Position numbers and translations under genes: made by a program. The notes beneath the pieces were generated by a model that saw nothing but the letters and a program-made list of their open reading frames with translations, was not told the DNA's origin and did not search any database. A stretch of DNA of 6,441 bases from assembly GCA_947466005.1 (NCBI GenBank), contig CANIBV010000090.1, forward strand, positions 1 through 6,441, written 5' to 3'. This DNA comes from Spartobacteria bacterium. Lineage in GTDB: Bacteria > Verrucomicrobiota > Verrucomicrobiia > Chthoniobacterales > UBA6821. This document shows, in pieces, positions 1 through 5,249 of the stretch (its first letter is position 1; every line of letters starts with the position of its first letter).

Positions 1-212
1 ATGGCGTGCCGATTTTTTCCCGATTTGTCATTCCATTGACTAACATTTGACCCATTAAGGGTGATTGTTGTTGCATCAGCGGCATCATACCATACTTCAG
101 GGAAGAGTTGTCTTGGCGTCCAATTCGTAGGCCACACAAGCGTTGAGCCGCGATACACAGCCGTCACAGCGGTCGTGCCCCTACGGATATTGATGGCTTC
201 GCTCAGTATCAT
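1..212 (-). CDS. Tail appendage protein with LamG/concanavalin-like domain, N-terminal part (runs off left edge)
   Basis: The first 70 codons of a gene that continues beyond the window. The ATG at 210-212 overlaps the TGA of the fibre gene (ATGA), fixing start and operon membership. Residues 1-29 include the phrase VTAVYRGSTLVWPT, which resembles the short 'xYLGSTxVWPP'-style N-terminal phrase often found on phage appendage proteins. From about residue 38, FPEVWYDAADATTITLNGS followed by VSQWNDKSGKNRHA matches the opening strands of LamG/concanavalin A-like lectin domains ('W.DA.D..T.....G..V..W.DKSG..RHA'). These domains often bind glycans, so a receptor- or polysaccharide-binding role at the tail tip is likely. 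The rest of the domain and any enzymatic part lie outside the window. There is no signal peptide or Shine-Dalgarno. Confidence 0.75.
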   Translation of the reverse strand, partial: MILSEAINIRRGTTAVTAVYRGSTLVWPTNWTPRQLFPEVWYDAADATTITLNGSNVSQWNDKSGKNRHA

Positions 213-1282
213 GTGAGGATGTAGATGGTATTATTATCCTTTACAGGCAGCGCGGTGTATGCCGCCTGTGTCATTACAGAGATCGTGGACGCCCCGCCGC
301 CGTTGGTTACTTTATTTGCGTCTAAGGTATCTTGTGCCGCGCTTGTCCGATATGGTGTAAGCGCTGCGGCTTGCAGAGCCGAATCCGCTTTAGTTCCTTG
401 AGCTGCTGTGGCGTAAGCAGTTGCATCGGTAGCTGCTGCTGTGCCTAAAGTAGGTTTGTTTGTGAGATCGTTGTAACTGTGTGTGTGCCCCGGTTGGCTA
501 GCCGAATCCGCTTTAGTCCCTTGGGCTGCTGTAGCGTAAGCAGTTGCATCGGTAGATGCTGCTGTGCCTAAGGTAGGTTTGTTTGTGAGATCGTTGTAGT
601 CCGTTACGCCGCTCGTTGGAGTCTGCGGAACCCATGCCGATGTCGTTGCATTCCATACGGGAACCTGCCCATTTGTGGCAGAGCTTTGTTCAAGCTGGCT
701 GAGCGGGTGAGTGTGGATTGAAGCAGCCGCACCAATATCGGAAGGCGTGAGCGCATCCGCGCCTCCTGTCGAGTGAGTGGATTTGTGCGAGGTGGGTGTG
801 CGTGAATTCGTGAGCCGTGCATCCGTCGTGAGGACGACATTGGCGGAAAGTCGCGCATCGGCCAGCGTGCCGGAGGTGATGTCTCCGGCTGCGTGGGTAT
901 GAGAGGTGGGTGTGCGTGAGTCGGAAAGGCGTGGATCGTTCGTCACGACTGCCGTGCCCGAGATCGCGGTTGGCGAGATGCCGCTGGCGGGTGCGTAGGA
1001 GCCGGAGGCTTGCTTGCCGTCGAGCGCCGTCTGGAGGCCGCTGATTGTCGAAATAGCTGCGCCAGATTGCAATGCTGAGTCAGCCTTTGCTCCTTGCGCC
1101 GTTGTTGCCGCCCCGATATCTGCTGGCGCGAGCGCATCTGAGCCTCCAATTGCGTGGGATGACGCATGAGCCAGTGGAGTCGCCTGCACGGACTGCCACC
1201 GGGCGCCCGTCCATTTCCATGAGCGTGTGCCGTCGGTGTGCGTCTGATTGACAGCCGGATTGGTTGGAAAAACCAGTGCCAT
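209..1282 (-). CDS. Phage tail fibre protein with internal duplications and HxH motifs
   Basis: A 357-residue repetitive fibre protein. Residues 1-30 (FPTNPAVNQTHT...WKWTGARWQ) match the N-terminal module of the preceding fibre gene. Two copies of H-x2-SH/TH-x2-GG-x-DAL-x-P-x-DIGAA lie at 39-59 and 166-186. The phrase SRTPTSH appears at 122-128 and 160-166. HTH-type HxH motifs lie at 128-130, 190-192 and 266-268; in T4 gp37, HxH motifs coordinate metal along the trimer axis, and a similar role is inferred here. Residues 229-261 and 270-302 are near-identical YNDLTNKPTLG...TKADSA repeats. The C-terminus (331-357) has MTQAAYTALPVKDNNTIYIL, a common tail-appendage ending. It likely forms a slender trimeric fibre contacting the host. 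It starts 3 bases after the previous TAA, and its TGA overlaps the next ATG as ATGA. Confidence 0.85.
   Translation of the reverse strand: MALVFPTNPAVNQTHTDGTRSWKWTGARWQSVQATPLAHASSHAIGGSDALAPADIGAATTAQGAKADSALQSGAAISTISGLQTALDGKQASGSYAPASGISPTAISGTAVVTNDPRLSDSRTPTSHTHAAGDITSGTLADARLSANVVLTTDARLTNSRTPTSHKSTHSTGGADALTPSDIGAAASIHTHPLSQLEQSSATNGQVPVWNATTSAWVPQTPTSGVTDYNDLTNKPTLGTAASTDATAYATAAQGTKADSASQPGHTHSYNDLTNKPTLGTAAATDATAYATAAQGTKADSALQAAALTPYRTSAAQDTLDANKVTNGGGASTISVMTQAAYTALPVKDNNTIYILT
378..598 (-). repeat. In-frame tandem duplication in fibre gene: two 98-bp copies
   Basis: Copies lie at 378-475 and 501-598, period 123 bases (41 codons), with a 25-base spacer. By eye they differ at five positions, and only one changes the protein (Ala versus Ser at residues 284 and 243). 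Each copy encodes YNDLTNKPTLG through KADSA. The high nucleotide identity indicates a recent duplication or ongoing gene conversion. Confidence 0.85.
989..1075 (-). repeat. Shared fibre module, copy in the 209-1282 gene
   Basis: Encodes ALQSG-AAISTISG...LDGKQ...GSYAP (residues 70-98). It matches the module at 1802-1888 in the neighbouring fibre gene: 26 of 29 residues are the same, but by my count only about 55 of 87 bases are. It is an old paralogous or exchanged module kept at the protein level. Confidence 0.75.
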
Positions 1283-1285
1283 GGT

Positions 1286-2137
1286 TTAAGCGCGGTCGAT
1301 TTCTACCCACACGCTGTTGTATGAGCGATAAGAGCGCATTGAGGTCGTATCGACCCATTCCAATCCAGCCGCGTGGCTTGGCGCGGTGTCACTATAAACG
1401 GTTTTTATTTGCTTAGCGTCGAGCGCTGTCTGTTGCGAGGTGCTTACGGGCTTGTTGGCATCACTGGTGTTGTCGACGTTCCCGAGGCCGACATCGCCTT
1501 TTACCAATGTCACCGTGCCTGTTTTTCCTGCTACAGACTGCACTGGCGCGGCTGCGGACGCGCGCGAGTTTGTAAAATAAAGATTCGTGCTGCCCTCGGT
1601 CACAGAATCTGTCGATCCGGGGGAGGCGCTGATCTCGACGTAGGCCGATCCACTCCATCGATAGGTTTTGTTCGAATCGATGGTGACGTAGATTTTTCCC
1701 GTCTCACCCGTGGCAGGCAGCGCGGCAAAATTTGTTGCTTCGATGACGTCATCGACGTAACTCGGAAGCTGGCTGGCTGGCACTTTGCCACCGCCGTCCA
1801 GCGTGGCATAAGAACCAGAAGATTGCTTGCCATCAAGTGCGGTTTGCAGGCCGGAAATCGTGCTGATGGCCGTGCCGCTTTGAAGAGCTGTGTTTGCCTT
1901 GCCGAGCGATGTGGTTACTGTGCTTGAGAGGCGAGCATCGGCCAATGTGCCGCTGGTGAGGAGGCTGGCATCGGTGGTAGCTGGTGCGGCGGCTGCGGCG
2001 GCGGTCGAGAAGTCAGTGATGTCTGCGCTGGTGAGCGTGCGGGGCAGGAGTTGCCAGACTACGCCGGTCCATTTCCAAGTCTTGCCAGAGGCGGTGTAGG
2101 TGTCGTTTACGGATGGGCTTGATGGGAATGCAATCAT
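1286..2137 (-). CDS. Phage tail fibre-like protein
   Basis: A 283-residue modular fibre protein. Residues 1-30 have the short FPSSPSVNDTYT...WKWTGVVWQ module that recurs at the N-terminus of phage fibre proteins. Residues 55-113 contain LTSGTLADARL and the ALQSG...LDGKQ module. Residues 114-170 include VPASQLPSYVDDVIEATNF and a TYRWSGSAYVEI hairpin. Residues 177-245 carry the repeats TEGSTNLYFTNSRA, SVAGKTGTVTLVKGDVGLGN and VDNTSDANKPVSTSQQ, which are strongly typical of tail fibre shafts. The C-terminus (258-283) is another Trp/Tyr hairpin, WVDTT...VWVEIDRA. Such proteins usually trimerise and lie distal on the tail, contacting host receptors. The start follows an A-rich leader without Shine-Dalgarno, and it ends in TAA 3 bases before the next ATG. 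I see no C-terminal chaperone or peptidase domain. Confidence 0.85.
   Translation of the reverse strand: MIAFPSSPSVNDTYTASGKTWKWTGVVWQLLPRTLTSADITDFSTAAAAAAPATTDASLLTSGTLADARLSSTVTTSLGKANTALQSGTAISTISGLQTALDGKQSSGSYATLDGGGKVPASQLPSYVDDVIEATNFAALPATGETGKIYVTIDSNKTYRWSGSAYVEISASPGSTDSVTEGSTNLYFTNSRASAAAPVQSVAGKTGTVTLVKGDVGLGNVDNTSDANKPVSTSQQTALDAKQIKTVYSDTAPSHAAGLEWVDTTSMRSYRSYNSVWVEIDRA
1802..1888 (-). repeat. Shared fibre module, copy in the 1286-2137 gene
   Basis: Encodes ALQSG-TAISTISG...LDGKQ...GSYAT (residues 84-112), the counterpart of 989-1075. In both genes a TSGTLADARLS phrase lies nearby, but on opposite sides of this module, so the modules have been shuffled and not just duplicated as one block. 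Confidence 0.75.
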
Positions 2138-2163
2138 GGTTTTTTATTGGGTTGGTTGTAAAA

Positions 2164-2802
2164 TTATGCGGTAGCGATTTCGGCCCAGATGCCCTCGAGC
2201 AGCACGTGGGCGCGGTAGGTGGCTGAATCAATCCATATCGTGCCGTTGACGACCGGAGTTGGTGGTGTTGCGCTAACGAAGGTGGATTGGGAGTTCCCGC
2301 TTGTCGCCAATGCGGCGATGGCCTGATGGGTGCGCAGCGGGGTCATCCACTTGTCGTTGTCGGTGCCTGCTTCTGCTTCGGCTTGCGTAGCCTTCCCGTC
2401 TGGGATCGCTTCTGGCGTTCCTTCGGTGCCGATGATGACGCTATTCTGGACTTCGACCGCGAGAGTTGCCGTGCGGGTGGTTTCGCCTGGCACTGACCAG
2501 CGGATTTCGAGGAGCGCGGAGACGCTGGCAGGGTTGGCGGAAAAGGCGCCCTCGAGAGGCACGGTGTTGAGGTTCAGCGTGCCGGACTCGGCGAGTGCGA
2601 GGAAATTGGCATCGGAGAAATTTCGCTTGAGCGCGGCGGTGATGCTGGTGCCGCTTGGCGTGGCAACAGCGGAGCCGTTCTCGACGAAGATGACTTCTAG
2701 CGGGACGAGATCGCGTCGCTTGAGCACCAAGCGGTCGAGAGCGACATTCGATGCCGCCGACTTTACAAACCGCCGATTTTTCCGATCAATGAAAAGTTTC
2801 AT
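2164..2802 (-). CDS. Phage tail appendage protein (fibre/baseplate-type N-terminus plus collar-like repeat)
   Basis: A 212-residue structural protein. Residues 1-120 look like a beta-sandwich platform domain: basic start KLFIDRKNRRF, then LVLKRRDLVPLEVIFVENG, with alternating strands through LLEIRWSVPG and LAVEVQNSVI. Residues 126-165 carry a phrase familiar from phage tail fibres, KATQAEAEAG then DNDKWMTPLRTHQAI. The C-terminus (180-212) is a Trp/Tyr-rich beta-hairpin-like module, GTIWIDSATYR...IWAEIATA, resembling the end of the next gene's product. This architecture fits a short appendage anchored by its N-terminus to the baseplate or tail tip, possibly acting as the base for the longer fibres that follow. 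No catalytic motif, signal peptide or membrane segment is seen. It starts at the only ATG after an in-frame TGA and ends in TAA 26 bases before the next gene. Confidence 0.75.
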   Translation of the reverse strand: MKLFIDRKNRRFVKSAASNVALDRLVLKRRDLVPLEVIFVENGSAVATPSGTSITAALKRNFSDANFLALAESGTLNLNTVPLEGAFSANPASVSALLEIRWSVPGETTRTATLAVEVQNSVIIGTEGTPEAIPDGKATQAEAEAGTDNDKWMTPLRTHQAIAALATSGNSQSTFVSATPPTPVVNGTIWIDSATYRAHVLLEGIWAEIATA

Positions 2803-2817
2803 GCCGCTGCTCGCGGC
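2803..2817 (-). other. GC hairpin directly upstream of a start codon
   Basis: GCCGC and GCGGC form a 5-base-pair GC stem around a 5-base loop, ending immediately before the ATG at 2800-2802. In mRNA this would cover the usual ribosome landing site. It lies in the 38-base gap 2803-2840, which has no Shine-Dalgarno in range. An in-frame TGA lies just upstream and there is no other start between, so the start is fixed. A stem this short may be coincidental. Confidence 0.3.
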
Positions 2818-2840
2818 GGCTTGTCAAATCTCCGAGTGGC

Positions 2841-3251
2841 TCACGGAGCGGCTTGGACGGGTTCCCACTTGCCGAGCGGGCATCGCTCGGTTGCCATGCG
2901 GAGCTTCGCCCAGGTCGAGCATCCGCACTTGGCACAGCGGCCGGTGCCACCCATCGCGGTGGCGTCCCACTCGGGACAGGCGCGGCAGGTCGCTTCGCGG
3001 GTGGCGAGGATGTCCGGCGGGGTGGCGTGAAATCCCGAGGCGGTCCAGTTGACGAGCGCTTTGCCGAGGCTGGCGGCTTGTTGTGGGAGGCTAGGAGGAG
3101 GCGTGGCCTTTATTTTCGCGGCGTGCTCGGGCGTGTTCTCACCGCGCGACATGCAATAAGCGCAGACTCCTGCGCTGGGGCGACCTCCGTGCAAGCCGAG
3201 GCCGCAGGCGTTGACTCGCTCAGAGATTGGCTTGGCATGTGGGCAGGTCAT
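2841..3251 (-). CDS. Small Cys-rich, probable zinc-binding phage protein
   Basis: A 136-residue protein with two cysteine clusters. The N-terminal cluster has C3, H5, C16, H21, C30 and C33 around a GGRPSAGVCAYC stretch. The C-terminal cluster is C89-x2-C92 ... C106-x2-C109-x-C111 ... C124, in a CRACP...GRCAKCGCSTWAK...CPLGKW arrangement. The latter pattern (CxxC, CxxCGC, Lys, CPxGxW) recurs in small uncharacterised phage proteins I have seen and is consistent with one or more structural zinc sites. A Pro/Ala-rich linker lies at 49-60. There is no DNA-binding helix or enzyme motif I can identify. The ATG lies within the preceding gene's TGA (ATGA), supporting start and coupling. It returns to GC-rich composition after the AT-rich neighbour. 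It could be a tail chaperone, a structural zinc protein or a regulator; the tail context favours a structural or assembly role. Confidence 0.65.
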   Translation of the reverse strand: MTCPHAKPISERVNACGLGLHGGRPSAGVCAYCMSRGENTPEHAAKIKATPPPSLPQQAASLGKALVNWTASGFHATPPDILATREATCRACPEWDATAMGGTGRCAKCGCSTWAKLRMATERCPLGKWEPVQAAP

Positions 3252-4096
3252 GACACTATTGCAGCAACATCACCTAGACCCATTCCCCATTCACCAGTAA
3301 TCCCCGCATCTGAATTATTCTTTAATAATGGAAATGTTGCATACCCAGTATAAAATCCATAGAGTTGCGTGCCGCCGCATTCACTACTATCTGGACTATC
3401 AAAATAAGAATAAAGAACTCCCCCACCATATCCCAATAAAGAAAGATATGGATTTATTGGAGCATATGTGTGAGATATAAAATTCCCGCCAGTCCAAGGT
3501 TCAGATGGAGGGATTGCAAACCATGAAGGAAAAGTATCAACACAACCAGCAAAAGCATCTGGAGCGTATACTAATGGAGACCATTCTACACAAGATATTC
3601 TGTAAACATTGTAATTAGCAGGCTGTAATGGCTCGAAATAATCCATACTTACATTATATGAAGTAGCAAAGTTGTCATGCCGATTTATTCCATCTACTAA
3701 ACTTTCTGCTGTTGATCTAACTCCATTTTTGTAAATAGCCCAAGTATATGTATTCCCTTCTTGCTCTAAAATGGCACCATTTGTAGTATCTCCATAATTT
3801 GTTCCATTTCTGCTTAATAGCGTCCCATTATTTACTGATCCCCAAAGTTTAGTTGGAATTGGTTCCGCATTTGCAACTACAGATATAATTTGAGTTGATG
3901 TAAAACTTCTTTTTCCACCAATATAAATTTCATTTGGAAGTGAATTATTGTTATCAAAATAAGCTTGATAATTCCAAGCAGGGAAAAGGCTGCATAAAAT
4001 AGGCGGATTGCAACACGCACACTCCACAGCGCGAAGACCTGCGGTGCCGTCGGTCTTGATCTTGATCTTGCCTGCGGATGTTCGCCCGAGGGTCAT
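3248..4096 (-). CDS. Mosaic phage protein: Cys-rich conserved-type head joined to AT-rich variable body
   Basis: A 282-residue protein with two unlike parts. Residues 1-29 (MTLGRTSAGKIKIKTDG... ending ECACC) are encoded by GC-rich DNA like the neighbours and carry C26, C28 and C29; C35 lies just beyond. Residues 30-282 are encoded by AT-rich DNA (35-42% GC in the lines I counted). They are rich in Tyr, Asn, Trp, Ser, Pro and Gly, a make-up common in extracellular or virion beta-rich binding proteins, with further Cys at 169, 185 and 240. There is no signal peptide, transmembrane segment or catalytic motif that I can name. The start has no Shine-Dalgarno and lies after a 95-base gap. The TGA overlaps the next gene as ATGA. 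Position between tail-tip and fibre genes suggests a surface-exposed tail component or exchangeable accessory protein. The head looks like a conserved attachment or metal-binding element, but function is unknown. Confidence 0.6.
   Translation of the reverse strand: MTLGRTSAGKIKIKTDGTAGLRAVECACCNPPILCSLFPAWNYQAYFDNNNSLPNEIYIGGKRSFTSTQIISVVANAEPIPTKLWGSVNNGTLLSRNGTNYGDTTNGAILEQEGNTYTWAIYKNGVRSTAESLVDGINRHDNFATSYNVSMDYFEPLQPANYNVYRISCVEWSPLVYAPDAFAGCVDTFPSWFAIPPSEPWTGGNFISHTYAPINPYLSLLGYGGGVLYSYFDSPDSSECGGTQLYGFYTGYATFPLLKNNSDAGITGEWGMGLGDVAAIVS
3251..4012. other. AT-rich island inside a GC-rich tail operon
   Basis: GC content falls from about 60-65% on the left side to about 35-42% here. It rises again near 4010-4020, where the conserved-type head of the gene begins. 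The left limit coincides with the ATGA junction at 3248-3251. The block therefore matches the variable body of one gene rather than a whole gene, which points to domain-level replacement from a lower-GC source. Confidence 0.75.
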
Positions 4097-4191
4097 AAAG
4101 AGTTTTAAGTTTTAAGAATTAATTTTTAAGTTGGCGTGGTTCGGTGACTGGTGGCTCTTAAGACTTACAAACTTATATATTAAGACTTCTG
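4097..4191 (-). promoter_or_regulatory. 95-base AT-rich intergenic gap with short repeats; possible regulatory region
   Basis: This is the longest non-coding stretch in an otherwise packed operon. On the coding (minus) strand it holds three copies of CTTAAAA (plus-strand 4103-4109, 4110-4116, 4124-4130). The first two are tandem and end just upstream of the next ATG. It also has a 9-base direct repeat, plus-strand TTAAGACTT at 4158-4166 and 4180-4188, spaced 22 bases (about two helical turns). No convincing -35/-10 pair, GC-rich terminator hairpin or Shine-Dalgarno is visible. It may be an operator or an AT-rich initiation enhancer, or simply the scar of the recombination that brought in the AT-rich body of the following gene. 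Confidence 0.35.
4112..4129. repeat. 18-base near-palindrome upstream of the AT-rich gene
   Basis: The plus strand reads TTAAGAATT then AATTTTTAA. The halves are inverted repeats with one mismatch and no loop. It sits 16 bases upstream of the ATG at 4096. Symmetric AT-rich sites like this can be repressor operators, but in such AT-rich DNA a chance match is quite possible. Confidence 0.25.
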
Positions 4192-4536
4192 CTAGCATTC
4201 CTCTGTTGCAATCCAAGTCAGCGTGCCATCGACCGCGCCGAGGACATGGGTGCCGGAGGTTGGTAGCTCAGGTATCCCCGGAACCCAAGAAAGACCTCCG
4301 CTTTGGGCAGTGAGATTTAGTGCAGAATCTCCGGTAGGCACGGCGGGGATTTTCAGCTTGCGCTGCGGGTGGCCGCCTGCGCCTGATGTGGTCTCGATGA
4401 TCGAAGGGTCGGCATCGAGCGCGGCAAAGACGAAATTTCTTTGCAGATCGGCCGCCGAGATTTGCACAGGGTAACCGCCGCCGCTGGCTTGCTTGGCACC
4501 GCGCGCAAGCGCCTCGAAATCGACCGGGAGAGTCAT
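4192..4536 (-). CDS. Small phage tail-region protein, unknown function
   Basis: A 114-residue protein whose family I do not recognise with certainty. Residues 1-45 appear helical (DFEALARGAKQ, then AADLQRNFVFAALD). From about 60 it becomes beta/turn-rich with Gly, Pro and Thr, ending SGTHVLGAVDGTLTWIATEEC. The Gly-Thr-x-x-Leu-Gly...Trp ending resembles the short terminal modules of tail appendage proteins, so it may be a tip or fibre-attachment component. It starts inside the previous gene's TGA (ATGA at 4533-4536), which supports both the start and membership of the same operon. It ends in TAG, and the only long gap of the window follows. There is a single Cys, the last residue (114). There is no signal peptide or transmembrane segment. 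Existence as a gene is well supported by position and coding direction; function is inference from context only. Confidence 0.6.
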   Translation of the reverse strand: MTLPVDFEALARGAKQASGGGYPVQISAADLQRNFVFAALDADPSIIETTSGAGGHPQRKLKIPAVPTGDSALNLTAQSGGLSWVPGIPELPTSGTHVLGAVDGTLTWIATEEC

Positions 4537-5246
4537 ATTGTGCCGGTAATCGTTGCCGAGTTGATCACCGATGGAGTGCCTGCCATGGTCGCCGACACCT
4601 CATCGAAAGAACCGTAGCCGGTGCGCGTCAGAGCCTTCAGTTCACCAGTCACAGAGATCGCTGCCGTCAGACTGCCGAGCGTGAAGCTCCCGTTTGGGTA
4701 TAATCCTTTCAGACCCGCCTTTATTGAATTGAAAGTTGTCGAGATGACTGTGTAGGTGAGGTCGGGCGTCGGCAGCGTGATTGCGCTATTAGACGCCGAG
4801 GCTGGCACCACCTTGCTCTGCGTCACGGCCGCGGTGGCCACGACTACGGCCATCTGCACCGGCGTGGTGGAGTTGTTTGTGCCTGCGGGCAGGTTCGTAA
4901 TGTTGAAGAAGGTGGGCACCTGCACCGTCTGCACCTCCATCGACTTCGTTGTCTTTCCGGTAGAATTCGCGCGCCCGTAGGCGCTCACTATGTATTCGGT
5001 GAATCCATCCTCGCGGCGGCGCTCCTGCACCTCGGGGAAGATTTTGAGGCCATCGATGCAAGGCGAAGAGTCGCCGCCTGGCATGTTGTTGCCGACTGCG
5101 AGCGTGGCGCGGTGAGCTGCGGCATTTGCCGTGCGGCCGAGGTAGGTCTGCGTGACGCGCACAAGTCCGGACGGGAAGGTATCCACGGCGCGTCCAGCTT
5201 GCGGAATGAGGGCGGTCGGGTTGGAGATGTAGAGGGTGAGCGACAT
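4533..5246 (-). CDS. Putative distal tail / baseplate structural protein
   Basis: A 237-residue protein of unrecognised family, directly downstream of the tape measure gene and translated in the same direction. That position is typical of distal tail or tail-tip proteins in siphovirus-like tails, and this is the main basis for the call. Residues 1-100 read like a soluble beta/alpha domain, with GLVRVTQTYLGR at 28-39 and a strongly charged loop VQERRREDGF at 73-82. Residues 105-237 are rich in Thr, Ser, Val and Ala with alternating hydrophobics, as in beta-sandwich virion proteins. There is one Cys (63) and no signal peptide or membrane segment. The start ATG lies 3 bases after the tape measure TAA and has no Shine-Dalgarno motif. 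Its TGA overlaps the next ATG as ATGA, so coupling is likely. I see no enzymatic motif. It could also be a minor tail protein or tail completion protein. Confidence 0.6.
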   Translation of the reverse strand: MSLTLYISNPTALIPQAGRAVDTFPSGLVRVTQTYLGRTANAAAHRATLAVGNNMPGGDSSPCIDGLKIFPEVQERRREDGFTEYIVSAYGRANSTGKTTKSMEVQTVQVPTFFNITNLPAGTNNSTTPVQMAVVVATAAVTQSKVVPASASNSAITLPTPDLTYTVISTTFNSIKAGLKGLYPNGSFTLGSLTAAISVTGELKALTRTGYGSFDEVSATMAGTPSVINSATITGTI

Positions 5247-5249
5247 ATT

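Noticed and set aside
378..598. Repeats considered as a CRISPR array
   Set aside because: There are only two 98-bp units with a 25-base spacer, in frame within a fibre gene; unit length and coding content do not fit CRISPR.
1280..1285. ACCATGG context resembling a eukaryotic initiation site
   Set aside because: It occurs at one junction in a clearly phage-like polycistronic block; coincidence.
1373..1927. 184-codon plus-strand frame opposite the fibre gene
   Set aside because: It is Arg/Cys/Gly-rich with no domain, and lies wholly inside a fibre gene with unmistakable repeats.
2330..3052. 240-codon open frame on the plus strand
   Set aside because: It spans two well-supported minus-strand genes and their gap, is Ser/Arg-rich with no recognisable domain, and arises from high GC in the antisense frame.
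3248..3251. Programmed frameshift joining the mosaic and Cys-rich genes
   Set aside because: The junction is a plain ATGA overlap; no slippery heptamer or downstream structure is evident, and the same overlap occurs at two other junctions.
2853..3353. 166-codon plus-strand frame crossing the GC/AT boundary
   Set aside because: Its composition changes in the middle with the DNA, and it is antisense to the Cys-rich gene and to the mosaic gene's end. It has no motif.
3248..4096. Diversity-generating retroelement variable region
   Set aside because: There is no reverse transcriptase, template repeat or adenine-targeted variable repeat in the window, and the gene's end does not look like a C-type lectin target. 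Neighbouring sequence would be needed to exclude it fully.
4097..4191. Rho-independent terminator
   Set aside because: The gap has AT-rich inverted repeats but no GC-rich stem followed by a T-run on the coding strand.
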